From positions 14,945,985 through 15,009,984 of the forward strand of contig CM026433.1 of the NCBI GenBank assembly GCA_014871385.1: a stretch of DNA of 64,000 nt. The letters are read 5' to 3'. The first letter of the stretch is position 1; each line of letters begins with the position of its first letter. Origin of the DNA: Ceratodon purpureus (taxonomy: Eukaryota; Streptophyta; Bryopsida; Pseudoditrichales; Ditrichaceae). Of the stretch, positions 1-10,380 are shown one piece after another. The notes under the pieces are model-generated. The model was given only the letters and a program-made list of their open reading frames with translations. It had not been told where the DNA came from and made no database searches. The position numbers and the translations under genes are program-made.

Positions 1-1564
1 AAGTAGGCAACGAAGCGGGTGGATTTGGATTTGGATTTAGAAAACAAAGTGGGTGAATTTCTACACCACAATGGCTAATTCTCACCTTGGTCTTGATTGT
101 TGATAGTTGCAGTAGGACATGTCCATATGGCATTTGATTCTAGCACGTCTGGCTAAAGCCATCCATAACTATTCTGAATTTGTATTTGAGAAGTATTCAA
201 AAGCTCCCAGCTTTATTATAACGGTTACAATTATAATTCAGGACTGTAAATATTGAAAAAACTTTGCTTTGAAGTTACACTTTTAATTCTACTAAGATTG
301 GATTATGTTACTTGGAGCAATCTAGATCAGTTGAAAACCCTTTTATAAACATGGGGCCACTTGAATTTTGAGAAACACTATATTTGACAACTTCGTTTAA
401 AAAGTATTCTTGTAATAAGTTATGCATCGCTATGCAAATTACAAACCCACGTCACTTGATATTACACTAAATAGAATCAGATATGTAACACTTGAAAGGT
501 GGACTGTGTCACTGTGTGATGGCACTCCCGGTAGGTATGTGAGAGACAAAATCCATATTTTTGATCAAAAATTTAAGCGGCAGTTTTGTTTTGTCATTCT
601 AACTAATTATTAGCAAGTTGGCTCTGCAATTTAATGAATCCTGCAGGCATGGAGCCTAACCAGCATTGGCCTTTTCTGATTTTTTTTTTTTTTTTTTTTT
701 TTTGAAAACAAATGAAGAAAATTCATTGCAAAGGGAACCAGAAATACAAGGAGAAGTCAGCCACAAGTGGCCCTTTTCTGATTTTTGTTCTATTAATTAG
801 TTACAATAAGAATAGCAAATTCTATTTGACCACTAGCAAATATAGAAGCCCAGGAGTACAGTTCTAAAGTACTGCCTTTGGTACCACTCAAGAGTCTATA
901 GGAGTAGGTCAACTTCCATATATAAATGTGAGAAGTTGAAAATTAGGAGTAATTTTTACTTCAATGAGGTGAAATGAACGCTTTAAAATTTTTGCTTGTT
1001 TCTTACTCTGGTTGTTTTTTATGCTTATTTTATCGAAATTGGGCAGTGTAGTCAGGAAAGAAATGCTTTGACTATAAAAATTATAAAATTTGAAGGAAAA
1101 GAATAAGGAATAATGATAAGTATTCAAAGTATAAGAAATATAATGAACACTTTGATAATTATTTTAACTAGGCTAACACTTAGATCGATTATGTTAGTAG
1201 AGCCTTGGTTCTAATTAGCGTGGTAGCCAAAAATTGTTTTTACAAGCTATGAAAAAATCTAAAATTATACACTAAAAGAATAACACCCTCAGGATTCGGA
1301 ATACCTAATTTAAGAGAAAATTCATTGATTTTATTGAAGCTTTTAAAAAAGAATAATATCTGAAGCACACATGTATTATCCAAGCATATAGATAACATCA
1401 AGTGTTATTTTATTCAAATAAGAACAAAGAACCTAAATTACTATGATAAGTTAGGACAAGGTTATCAAATATAGAATGACTAAAAATTATAAACATGTAA
1501 ATTTCTAAAGTTCATTGCAACTAATTTTGGGTCGTAGCATTGTTCAAGATGACTATTTGGGGAG

Positions 1565-1639
<75 letters not shown>

Positions 1640-2390
1640 TTTTATTTTATTTGTTTTTAAGAAAAAAAAAAAACCTTCATACGTAAGAATACACAAGATG
1701 TAATACTAGTACTAATATTATTTTTTGAATTTTAAATGTTTTGAGAAGAACAATTTTGATCTAGTGAAAAAGTAGTCCGAACAATAAATCTCACCCTTGT
1801 CTTAACATTGCGGACCCGTTCATCTCTATTGCTCTTTTGTTTCTAAATTTAAGGGGCACGTGGATTCTTTTAATAAACATTTACTTTTTGCTTTTATTCA
1901 TCAAATTGCCCCCATCAATGGAAAATGCGCTTGAGGCTCCTCGTCACTAAGACAAGAATTAGGTTTATTGTTGGGGCAAAAGTAGTTACAAGTAAGGTGG
2001 AGATACTTATAACCAAGAATGCCTCTATCCCTTATCGGTAGATTTCCCGAATACTGTACATTAGTTTACCAAAAGCCGGTATTTATATCCAAAGTATCTA
2101 CATTGCATCATCCAATAGAATGCGTATGTAACTGTTACGGAATTCTATAGTCTCAGGTTTGTTCACTATCCTTATTGTTGTCAAACATAAGTGAAGCTAT
2201 ATATTCGTTATGGGGTTAACCAACTTCTGAAGAAAAAAATTATAGTAATTTTAATAATAGTTATAGTTATTTCTTTTTGAAAAAATGTTCATGCTTCATA
2301 AACCGTATTTTCTTTCCACCAAAAAATATCTCCTTCCCAATAAACCAAGCTCTTCTATGTTGAAATACTTAAGGTATTGATTATGTTTTG
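1..2390. other. Non-coding flank, no gene seen
   Basis: AT-rich, stop-dense sequence in all frames. It holds only short open frames with low-complexity translations and a poly-T run near 679-703. I see no conserved protein motif, splice-bounded exon or RNA gene. It is probably intergenic sequence or old repeat. Confidence 0.6.
1567..1631. repeat. (AT)n microsatellite
   Basis: About 32 uninterrupted AT dinucleotides, followed by a T-rich tail (T9, then ATTTT units). The short open frame across it translates as alternating Ile and Tyr and is not a gene. Confidence 0.95.
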
Positions 2391-2740
2391 GCACTACGGC
2401 CGTGGTGTAGTGGTTTGAGCCATGGAACACCATCGAGGTGGTTGTGAGTTCAAATCTCGTGAGCGGGCTTGGCCTTCTTTGACCGGCTTGCTGATTGAGT
2501 GTCTCCACGGTGTTTTTCTTCGGGCGAGCCCGGCGGCCTCGGGCCTCCGAGCCTGGGGCCCAGCGCCTCGGCGCCCCGCTGGCTTCGGCCCTCTTTCTTT
2601 GTTTAAACCCACTGGGTATTCTTGGTTGTGAGTTCAAATCCCTATGCCAACGTGGTGCCTACTACCATAGTCCACCCAACTATGGTGGGGGGGGTCTTGA
2701 GACCTTGTTATGTGGGTACTCAAAAAGACCTTGGGGGGGA
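2391..2740 (+). repeat. tRNA-derived SINE-like repeat with GC-rich insert
   Basis: The head looks like a pol III promoter of tRNA type: an A-box-like TGGTGTAGTGG at 2403-2413 and a B box GTTCAAATC at 2448-2456, spaced as in tRNA genes. The 17 bases GGTTGTGAGTTCAAATC occur at 2440-2456 and again exactly at 2624-2640. They enclose about 167 bp that is very GC-rich, unlike the AT-rich surroundings. This is either a dimeric SINE or a second insertion flanked by a 17-bp target duplication. No cloverleaf able to make a real tRNA is evident, because the acceptor-stem halves do not pair. The 152-codon open frame at 2622-3080 begins inside this repeat and is probably not a gene. Confidence 0.6.
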
Positions 2741-4127
2741 TGACATGTCGGTTCTCTTCAAGGCACTTAGTGTAGAAAAGTGTTTACATTCGAAAGGGGG
2801 ATGTAGCTCTAGATTCATTATCCTTTGTCCAGTGGCCATCGGATTAGTGAATAGAATGAACAAACACTATATTCACGTCAGCCCCTTCGAGGCCAGAGAT
2901 CTTCTTTCTTATCGGTTATGGATATTTCTACCTTACATATGTTTAGGTCATTATTATTCTCAAGAAGCAAATCCTTCAATGCTATTGTCTTATGCCATAA
3001 ATTCCAACCCATCATCTTTTTGGTTTGCCCACATTATAAGACCCAATAATTCAGGGTCAGCCCTATTGGCAGTTGCATGACCATGTCATGAAGTCAATGG
3101 ATATAGATTGTGCTATAAGTTACTTGTGCATTGTCACTCTGCTACCTAATGATTTCCTCTCTGCCCTCCTTTCCATCATAATCAGGTTCATGAGAATCTT
3201 GGCTTTTCATGGATTCTAGAAGGCAGAGCTGTGATTTAGGAATGGCCAAATATGTAGATTTCTTTGATTCTATGATCCTCCAATTATTCCCTACATTCCT
3301 TTGTTCATTTGACGGATAATTTGGATTTTGGGCAGGTTTGTGCAATGTTAATTTAAAATATATTTTTCTTTGTTATTTTTGTGGACATAGAGAAGTATAG
3401 AATTTTTGTGACAATATAATTTTTTTTTGTAAAAGCTTCTAAAAATAAATTTGTGTTCTTTTATGTCATTTTTTTCCATAAGGGGCAACTCCAAATTTTT
3501 CCTTCACCCCTATTCTACCTTTGAGAATTTTTAATACAAATTATCAACATGATTCCCATTAAGATTGTAAAAAAAACTACAAAACATCTTCCTAGTATGA
3601 AGATTTTCACTTTAAAAAGATTCAATTGTTTGTCACATTGTTATTTTGGACATTTACTGATAAGATGATGAACTTTTGACAATTTTAGGATGAAACTTTT
3701 TACTACAAAGATTTTTTTTTTACGATCTCAAAGGCAATCATATTAGTTACTTGTATAAAAATCTCAAAGGTAAAAGAGGGATGTAGCAAAAAAATTGAAG
3801 TTGTTATTTGTCATGGAAAAAGTTACTCAGAGGAGCATAACTTTCTTTCTAAAGGCCTTATGCAAAAAAAAAAAAAAAAAAAAAAAAATTTAAGAAAAAA
3901 TTAATATTCCTTATATCAACAATTATTTTACAAAAGCTCCATTGTTTATTGGTGGACGGCTAGAATTTGTGGCAAGTCCTACAATGTCAATTTTAAATGT
4001 GGTTTTGAAGTTATGCTAATTCTTGGACTGAATAAAATGACATTGTACAAGCTTAAGATTTTCTTCTAATCAGTTTGGATCTTTAGCAGGTTGGAAAGGA
4101 TATGATGCAAACATTGAAGCTATGACC
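2741..4127. other. Non-coding, no gene seen
   Basis: AT-rich intergenic sequence with a poly-A tract at about 3865-3888. Open frames are short and resemble no family I know. It ends at the TTA target duplication of the Harbinger element. Confidence 0.55.
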
Positions 4128-4373
4128 TTAGAGCATCTCCACGGCTAAGACACCAACGGCATCACCAAGAGCATTTTGGCGTGGCTATTGGTGGCCTCTT
4201 TTGGAGTCAGCACCTTGGGCTCCCCACCAGGGCCGGCTTCACAGCTCACCAACGCCAAAGGGAGGATGCAAATTAAGCCAACCGACCCTACTGCACCTTC
4301 CATTCCCATTCTCTTCGTCTCTCCTATCTTGTGAAGGTGCCTTCCTTCTCCTCTGTCTTTCTTGAACTGTGCA

Positions 4374-4446
4374 GTGAAGTCGCTCCCTCCGCCCACACTA
4401 ATTTTGCTGCCTCCGCCCACACTAAATTGTTCATGATCTTCGCCGT
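4374..4446. repeat. Internal repeat of Harbinger element, copy 1
   Basis: About 73 bp containing the motif CTCCCTCCGCCCACACTAAT twice in degenerate form. It is repeated in the same orientation at 6141-6214 with roughly 90% identity. In copy 2 the reverse strand encodes the Gly-rich FSVG-GG-ISVGGGSDF tract of ORF1; copy 1 lies just 5' of the transposase ATG. Confidence 0.8.
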
Positions 4447-4481
4447 CTTCTCCTATGTCTTTGTAGTTTGAACTGTGGAGG

Positions 4482-5779
4482 ATGGATGCTTGGAGAGAGC
4501 GATTTGCTGCTGCAAGAGAGCATATTCTTGAGGACGATGAAGATGACAAGTTTGTTTTGCAGCAGGCTCTTGGAAACCTAGAAGATGCGCTTGATTTGGA
4601 TCCTCCTCCCCAGAGACGTGCCGGTGGTTCAATTCCAGGCAAGTCAGGTAATGTTGACAGGGATCGGGTTGAGATGGATGGGAGGATGTTTAAGGATTAT
4701 TTCTTAGAATCACCCGTGTATGGTCCCGCTTCTATCCGTCGTTGCTACCGGATGAGGAGATCCTTACTTGTCATGATCATGGAGAGGATATGTGCTCGCG
4801 ACAGCTATTTTATTCAGAAACGGGATGCTGTAGGAAAAATAGGTCTTTCTTTAGCTCAAAAGATCATTGTTGCATTGCGAATGCTTGCAGATGGTGTTAG
4901 TGCAGATGCCAAGAGTATAGTAGGTGTAGTGAAAGTACTGCAATGGAATGCATGAAGCGATTTTGCGTTGATGTCCGTGCGGAATTTGGACCTCACCATC
5001 TCAGGCAACCAACACGGGCAGATTTTGAGGAGCAGCTAGCCATCAATGCAGATCGTGGCTTTCCAGGAATGTTTCCCTCGTTAGACTGCATACATTACGA
5101 GTGCAAAAACTGTCTGGTTGCTTGGCAAGGAGATTATGGCGACAGGTCTGGCAAGAAGTCCATTATCCTTGAGGCCATATCCGATCAAAGTTTACATATC
5201 TGGCACATTTTTTTTGGATTACCTGGCTCAAATAATGATGTGAACGTTTTGGACCGCTCGCCATTAGTCCATAACATGCTCAGTGGAGCCGCTTCAGACA
5301 TGACATTTGTTGTGAATGGACAACAGTATAATCGATACTGCTTGCTAGCGGACGGAATTTACCCTCAATGGAGTTGCCTTGTGCAGAGCATTCACATGCC
5401 GCAAGATGAGAAGCGGAAACATTTTTCAAAGCGTCAAGAAGCTTGTCGCAAAGATGTGGAACAGTGTTTTGGGGTCTTGCAAGCACGCTACGCAATTATA
5501 CGAAACCCTTGCCGTCAGTGGAATGTAGAGGTTATTTCGGACATCATGTTTGCATGTTGTATCCTTCACAACATGATCTTAGCGGATGAACGTGGTTTAG
5601 GATTAGAAAATGTTCTAGGAGATTTAAGAAAGGGTGCCGTACCATTACAAAGAGGATTGTCCTTTGAGGATCTAGTAACACACACAAGAGAGCTAGAAAC
5701 TCAAGAAACGCATTATGATCTGAGGGGGGATCTCATTGAGCATTTGTGGCAATTGAAAGGCACCAATGGAAGGCACTGA
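4482..5779 (+). pseudogene. Harbinger transposase (HARBI1-like, DDE_Tnp_4), one frameshift
   Basis: The 5' frame (4482-about 4910) gives an acidic N-terminus followed by the family's F-x-x-x-F/Y-R-R-C-Y-R-M-R-R region. The second frame (open to the stop at 5777-5779) gives the nuclease domain. The catalytic triad is intact: Asp in SLDCIHYEC, Asp in LLADGIYPQW and Glu in DVEQCFGVLQ. The second frame already reads sensibly (CSESTAMECMKRFC) about 20 bp upstream of its first ATG at 4943, so a single 1-nt frameshift lies near 4905-4920 rather than an intron. The product would cut and paste the element together with ORF1. Apart from the shift the protein looks complete, so decay is recent. The reverse-strand open frame at 4145-4642 is a shadow. 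Confidence 0.85.
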
Positions 5780-5782
5780 AAT

Positions 5783-6598
5783 TTATTGATAATAGAAATT
5801 CCCATTGAGGGCCAGTCCACTGTTCACATTCTCTGCATACTGGTCTAGATCAATTGGGGCTGCTGCTGAATGAGTTTGATGTGACATCCAATCTCTATTG
5901 TCGCTGAAACTAAGTCTAGTGCCTGCATGTACACCAAGGGTTTTAAACTGAGTTGGTTGACAAGGATGTACGTGCTCCAAGTCGTTCCATGGGTGGTTGC
6001 TATCACCATGCTCAAAATCCCCTGTCTCCAATCCATGCACATCCCCCTGATCACCCACCCCATACCTCCCCAACCCACGAATCATACTAGAATCACCTAC
6101 AAAGTTATTGCGAACAGTCTCATCTCCCTCTCTGCCCGTAGTGAAGTCACTCCCTCCGCCCACACTAATTTCGCCGCCTCTGCCCACACTAAATTGTGTC
6201 TGATCTTCGGCGTCAAGATTCAGATTGCCGTCTCGATCCTCTTGGCAGCTGGGCGTCGGGGATTGTGCACGCGCCTCGCTTGCAAGGACCTTTGCTAATG
6301 CCGCAACTTGTTCCTCTTCCGCTATCTTCTGCAAGCGTTCACGTTCCTCATCTTCGGCCAACGTGCGTTTCGGCTTCCGCATCTCCTTCGCCCTTAACAG
6401 TTGCAGAAATTCCCTTGCTTCCGGCGTTGCATCTTGATTGTCGGGCATTGTCATCTGCATGATTAAATTCTCTTGTTCGAGGAGGGCAACCTCATGAATG
6501 CGTTCCCAAAAAACACCTGCCCTCTGCTGGTTACTAGTGATACGATCTTGGGACACATGCAAAACACTTCTACACAGTTGCTCCTCCTCTTCTCTCAC
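5783..6598 (-). CDS. Harbinger ORF1, Myb/SANT-like DNA-binding protein
   Basis: An intact 271-residue frame convergent with the transposase. The N-terminus (REEEEQLCRSVLHVSQDRI, then FWERIHE) matches the trihelix/Myb-like domain typical of plant PIF/Harbinger ORF1 proteins, in which acidic and Trp residues are spaced as in SANT repeats. The first SANT helix looks shortened, so the true start may lie upstream in sequence that no longer has an open frame. The middle is charged and probably helical (KRTLAEDEERERLQKIAEEE). The C-terminus is Gly/Asp/His-rich and low in complexity. In known elements ORF1 binds subterminal DNA and helps import the transposase into the nucleus; that role is inferred here. 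It is often misannotated as a host gene. Confidence 0.75.
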   Translation of the reverse strand: MREEEEQLCRSVLHVSQDRITSNQQRAGVFWERIHEVALLEQENLIMQMTMPDNQDATPEAREFLQLLRAKEMRKPKRTLAEDEERERLQKIAEEEQVAALAKVLASEARAQSPTPSCQEDRDGNLNLDAEDQTQFSVGRGGEISVGGGSDFTTGREGDETVRNNFVGDSSMIRGLGRYGVGDQGDVHGLETGDFEHGDSNHPWNDLEHVHPCQPTQFKTLGVHAGTRLSFSDNRDWMSHQTHSAAAPIDLDQYAENVNSGLALNGNFYYQ

Positions 6599-6911
6599 AA
6601 AGTTCTTCCCTTTGTACCAGGCCTCACAGGACCTGCTTCCTCCCCACCCCTTGCAATTGAGCGCCTACTCCTTCCTGCGTTTCCTGCCATACTGTAGACT
6701 AAGATAAGTTGACAAAGATAAACTGAAAAGTCAAAGATTTGTATTTGGAGGGACGTGAAGCCTCACGCCATCCTGCCGTTTGGCTCTAGTTATTTGGCGT
6801 GAACGGGCAACAAAGTGCCGTTGGCGCTCTTGCGGTGGAACACAATTCCCGGAAAGATGCCAGGAAAGGCCGTTGGCGTGGTGCATGGCGCCTGCCATGG
6901 CGACGCTCTTA

Positions 6912-7458
6912 GACCATGACTACCATTGACGATAAAGGTCATGCATACGGGGGTTGGCGAGACCCGCTCTAGTACAATTGCCATTGGGGTCCTGCCAACC
7001 CTAAAAATCACTCAAGTCACTCCAAATGAATTGCCTTGTACGACAACTCGGAGTGAGGATTTTTTGGACGTTATATTTTGACTTTTGCAAACTGGCAGTG
7101 AGGTTGCTAGCATTGCCAAATTCTCAAGTCCACTCTACAAATAACATGCTCACCAAGCAATTTCTTCCTTAGCCTAGAAGCCTTCTGTTGATAGGAAGGT
7201 GCTGCACTCACTTGTGTCATGCATGTGATACCAAGTACTATTTTCACAATTCTTCAAATCAAAAAATTGGTACCCGCCTTCATAAATTGATTCTAGAACC
7301 ATGAAAGAAAATATGTTTAATTTTTAAATTTTAAATAAAAAATTTGCAAACTAATTTCATGACAATCAATTTACTTTAGCATTCAATATTTGTAGAATTG
7401 TTTGTGAATACGAATTTCAAGATTGATGAAATGGATCTTGGCAATATTGTGAGATTCA
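6912..7458. other. Spacer between Harbinger and piggyBac elements
   Basis: AT-rich, with no recognised gene. The left end of the piggyBac element should lie in or near this interval, but I could not identify a convincing TTAA duplication with matching inverted repeats. Confidence 0.4.
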
Positions 7459-9625
7459 ATGAAAGTTCCAATTCCAAGGGGTATTGGGGAATTAGATTCA
7501 CAAGGTCTAACTGATTTTGAGAATGTGCTGAAGATGCATGATAGGAATGTTAGATTGAAATCTGATGGGGTATTGACTGCACCATCTTCGCATTATGATC
7601 TTGGATTTAGAGGAAAGACTGTGATTGTCCCTATAAATGAAATACCATTGCTGCATATTGATCCTGATTCTCCATGTTCTGGTCTAATTGAATTTTGGGG
7701 TATTGTAGTCCATGATAGCTTTGATGTGGTTTATGGTATTCAAATGCTCACAGTGACTTTGTATGGGCCTTGGGGGACTTTTGAGGTGCCTGAACATGTC
7801 TGTGTAATTGTTGAGGATGGTCAACCACATAGTGTGCTACTTCTGCAAATTTGGGGTGGTGTCGTGCCTGATTCTTTTGATGGTGAAGGAAGTCATAGTG
7901 ATGTCAGCACAAGTGATGATGAATAATTCCCACATGGTAGTGAAGATGAAGATGACATGGAGGAGAAATTAGACTCCATGGTCTTGAGTCCAAATACCAG
8001 GAAGTGGTTGCTTAGCTGAGGTGAGATGCAGAATGAAATTGGTTTAGGCTACGATGATTATGAGCAAATCTGCAATATGTCCGATACTGACAGGTTTGGT
8101 GAGACTATGTGGAATTCTACATTGACAGAGTTACCTGCTGTGGAGTTCGTTGGTGAGCATGAGGGATTCAGCCATGCCACTCTAGGTTGCACTGAACCTT
8201 TACAATTCTTTTCACTGTATTGGCCTCATTCAACTTTGACAAAGATTTGTATGCAAACTAATCTGTATGCAACAAGTGTGGATGAGAATGGGAGAAGCAA
8301 GGGTGGCCAGCGGTGGACTTCATTGGTAGTGTCTAAATTACGAGCGTGGTTTGGAGTGCTCATGGTCATGGCATTGAAGAAAGTGCCACAAACGCGATTC
8401 CATTGGTCTAGGGACAATGAGGTATGGAGAACTCCAGCCATTGCAAATTGCATGCGTTGTAACCGCTTTGAGTCAATTGGAAAATGTGTGCACTTGGTTG
8501 ACAATGAAATAGTAGTGACTGAAAAATCAGATTCTCCATATAGTAAAATTGCTAAGACACAATGGCTTGTAGATGACTTCAATGTTTAGTGCTTTGAAAT
8601 GTGGGATGCTGAGAAGATTCACTTGACTGTAGATGAAATGATGGTACCATATACCGGTAAGTATTTGCCTATAAGGCAATACATGAAGGCAAAGCCTATC
8701 CAATATGGTATCAAAATTTGGTGTTTAGCAAATAATAATCAAAATATGTTCAACACATGGAGGTATATTGTGGGGCATCGACGTCCAAAGATGATAACCA
8801 TGCAACGGAGTTCAAAATAGTGATCCAATTAATGCCGGGCCATGAAGGTAAGGGTCATATTGTGACTTGTGATAAATTTTTTACTAGTTCTAAATTATTT
8901 TGGTGTCTACTACAAAAAGGAATTTATGCAACGGGTATATGTAGGTCTAATCGTATAGGTTGGCCTAATGTACTCACCATAAATCCACAAACAGGGAGTA
9001 GAGGTCAATTGTGGTTTAGAATGCATGCTAGTGGTAGAATGGCTGCCATTTGTTGGTTTGATAACAAACCGGTCAACTTATTGTCCACGGTATTCTCTCC
9101 CTTGGATGGTAATGGTCAAGTCTATGTGTCTAGGTGGCATAGTGGAGAGTTTGTTTCAGTCCCTTGTAGTCCCATACTAATCCACTACTAGGAAACCATG
9201 AGAGGAGTAGATGTACAAGATCAATTACAAGGATACTACAACCTGCAACGAAAAGACCACAAATGGTGGCACTGTATCCTATTTCACATCTTAGACACTT
9301 CTTTTGTGAATTCATACATCATTTACAAATCTCATATTTCTCATTTTGGTAAGAAATGTCTAAGCCATGTGAAGTTCAATTTGGTCGTTGCTAATGCATT
9401 GATGGCAGGATATACCATGCATGAGCTCGCAAGGACTACAGTTGTTGATGCGGTGGTTCCACGACCTACAAAATTGCATTACACTGATAAGTGAGTTGCA
9501 GATAAGCGTAAGCGGCAATAGTGTGTGTTATGTAGCAAGAAAATGAATTTTTATTGTCCAACGTGCAATAAGTCAATGTGTATGGGGAAATGTTTTGTGG
9601 ATTACCATTCAAGACACTTATGATG
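7459..9625 (+). pseudogene. piggyBac transposase, decayed (DDE_Tnp_1_7 family)
   Basis: One frame runs from 7459 to about 8820, interrupted by stops near 7924, 8017 and 8587. A frameshift near 8760-8820 leads into a second frame, which continues to 9625 with stops near 9189, 9492 and about 9520. Family landmarks survive in order: GETMWNSTLTELPAVEF, SKLRAWFGVLMVMALKKVP, the first catalytic Asp in HLTVDEMMVPYTGK, the second in VTCDKFFTSSKLF, the third in MRGVDVQDQLQGYYN, and a C-terminal cysteine-rich zinc finger (CVLCSKK, CPTCNKSMC, CFVDYHSRH) at about 9520-9625. All three Asp are kept, but at least six stops and a frameshift mean it cannot make the protein. The 5' part (7459-7926) is assigned only because it is collinear and in frame. 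Ends were not located. Confidence 0.85.
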
Positions 9626-9744
9626 TAGTCATATCAGTTGAAATTGGCTTGGTAGTTGTTTTATACAAACTGTTTGATTTATTGGCACAGTTCATGTTTA
9701 GTATGGGGGCATAGGGGTCCAATGCCAAATTTTAGGTGGTTCCT

Positions 9745-9843
9745 CAGGTTCAAATCCTGGGATTGGAAATTTATAAAGTTGATTTAGTGAGCAATTGCAT
9801 TTTTGAAAATTGTCACAGATCAATGAAAATTGTCACAGATCAA
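9745..9843 (+). repeat. tRNA-like B box and 20-bp tandem duplication
   Basis: CAGGTTCAAATCCTGGG at about 9745-9761 is a perfect T-arm/B-box sequence, but no matching acceptor stem or clear A box lies upstream. It is therefore tRNA-derived repeat debris rather than a tRNA gene. Just downstream TGAAAATTGTCACAGATCAA is duplicated head to tail without mismatch (9804-9823 and 9824-9843). Confidence 0.5.
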
Positions 9844-9894
9844 GTCTGAGACAGTGGGGGTTTTACAAAATAAAGTCTGTAGTAAAAATACCGG

Positions 9895-10123
9895 CTTGGG
9901 CCTATACAGGCTGCCGTGGGGCAGCATGTATTGCTGCCGCAGGCTCCCCTACCCTCGAGGGCCCAGGCCTTGATGTGGCCGGTGGGGTGCCTTGGCCACT
10001 TCCCCAGCCCGACCTCGCTGAGACCCCTGACGCTCTTCTCCCCCTCTGCCCCACTCCCACCCCTCTCTGCCCGACTCGCTTTTGGCCATATATTCTCTAG
10101 GCATGTTTTTTTTTTTTTTTTTT
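9895..10123. other. GC-rich repeat-like block ending in poly-T
   Basis: A sharply bounded GC-rich block in AT-rich sequence. It contains a short hairpin (GGCAGC-N7-GCTGCC near 9915-9935) and ends in 18 T at about 10106-10123. On the reverse strand it would read poly-A then GC-rich, which could be an inserted retroposed sequence. Several overlapping open frames on both strands are by-products of the composition. Confidence 0.4.
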
Positions 10124-10380
10124 CTTCCAGAATCTGAACAAGAACTTCCATACTCTCAACGGTGGCAAATTTCGAGATTTTATCTGATGTGGGCGGTTTT
10201 CTTTTTAATATTCACAGAATCAAGTTAGCTCGACACTCGCCATTTCGGATTTTCAAATTTATTTAATTATCTATGCTAAAATATGGTCAAAGGACAGTGA
10301 GGTCACATTTTTCTCAAACCTGTGGTCCTGTGGAAAACAATGATGTCAATTAAGGGTTCACTGCTCACTAGTTGTACATG

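Larger units (their letters stand above)
4131..6908 (+). mobile_element. PIF/Harbinger DNA transposon, full length
   Basis: A 2.78-kb element flanked by TTA at 4128-4130 and TTA at 6909-6911, the usual 3-bp target duplication of this superfamily. The ends are imperfect inverted repeats: the left begins GAGCATCTCCACGGC, and the reverse complement of the right begins GAGCGTCGCCATGGC (12 of 15 match). A further CACCAACGGC / CGCCAACGGC block lies inward. It carries the two expected convergent genes: a DDE transposase on the plus strand (4482-5779) and a Myb/SANT-like ORF on the minus strand (5783-6598), with stop codons only a few bases apart. TTA duplication, TIRs and gene pair together make the assignment secure. 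The transposase has a frameshift, so this copy is probably not autonomous. Confidence 0.9.

Noticed and set aside
1515-1703. 62-codon frame with an Ile-Tyr run
   Set aside because: Translation of an AT microsatellite.
2391-2470. Functional tRNA gene
   Set aside because: A and B boxes are present but the acceptor-stem ends do not pair and no credible anticodon arm is seen; it fits a tRNA-derived repeat better.
2622-3080. 152-codon open frame
   Set aside because: It begins inside the SINE-like repeat, has no recognisable domain, and its composition looks like translated non-coding DNA.
9840-10151. Overlapping open frames on both strands
   Set aside because: Long frames on both strands are due to high GC content; the translations are low in complexity.
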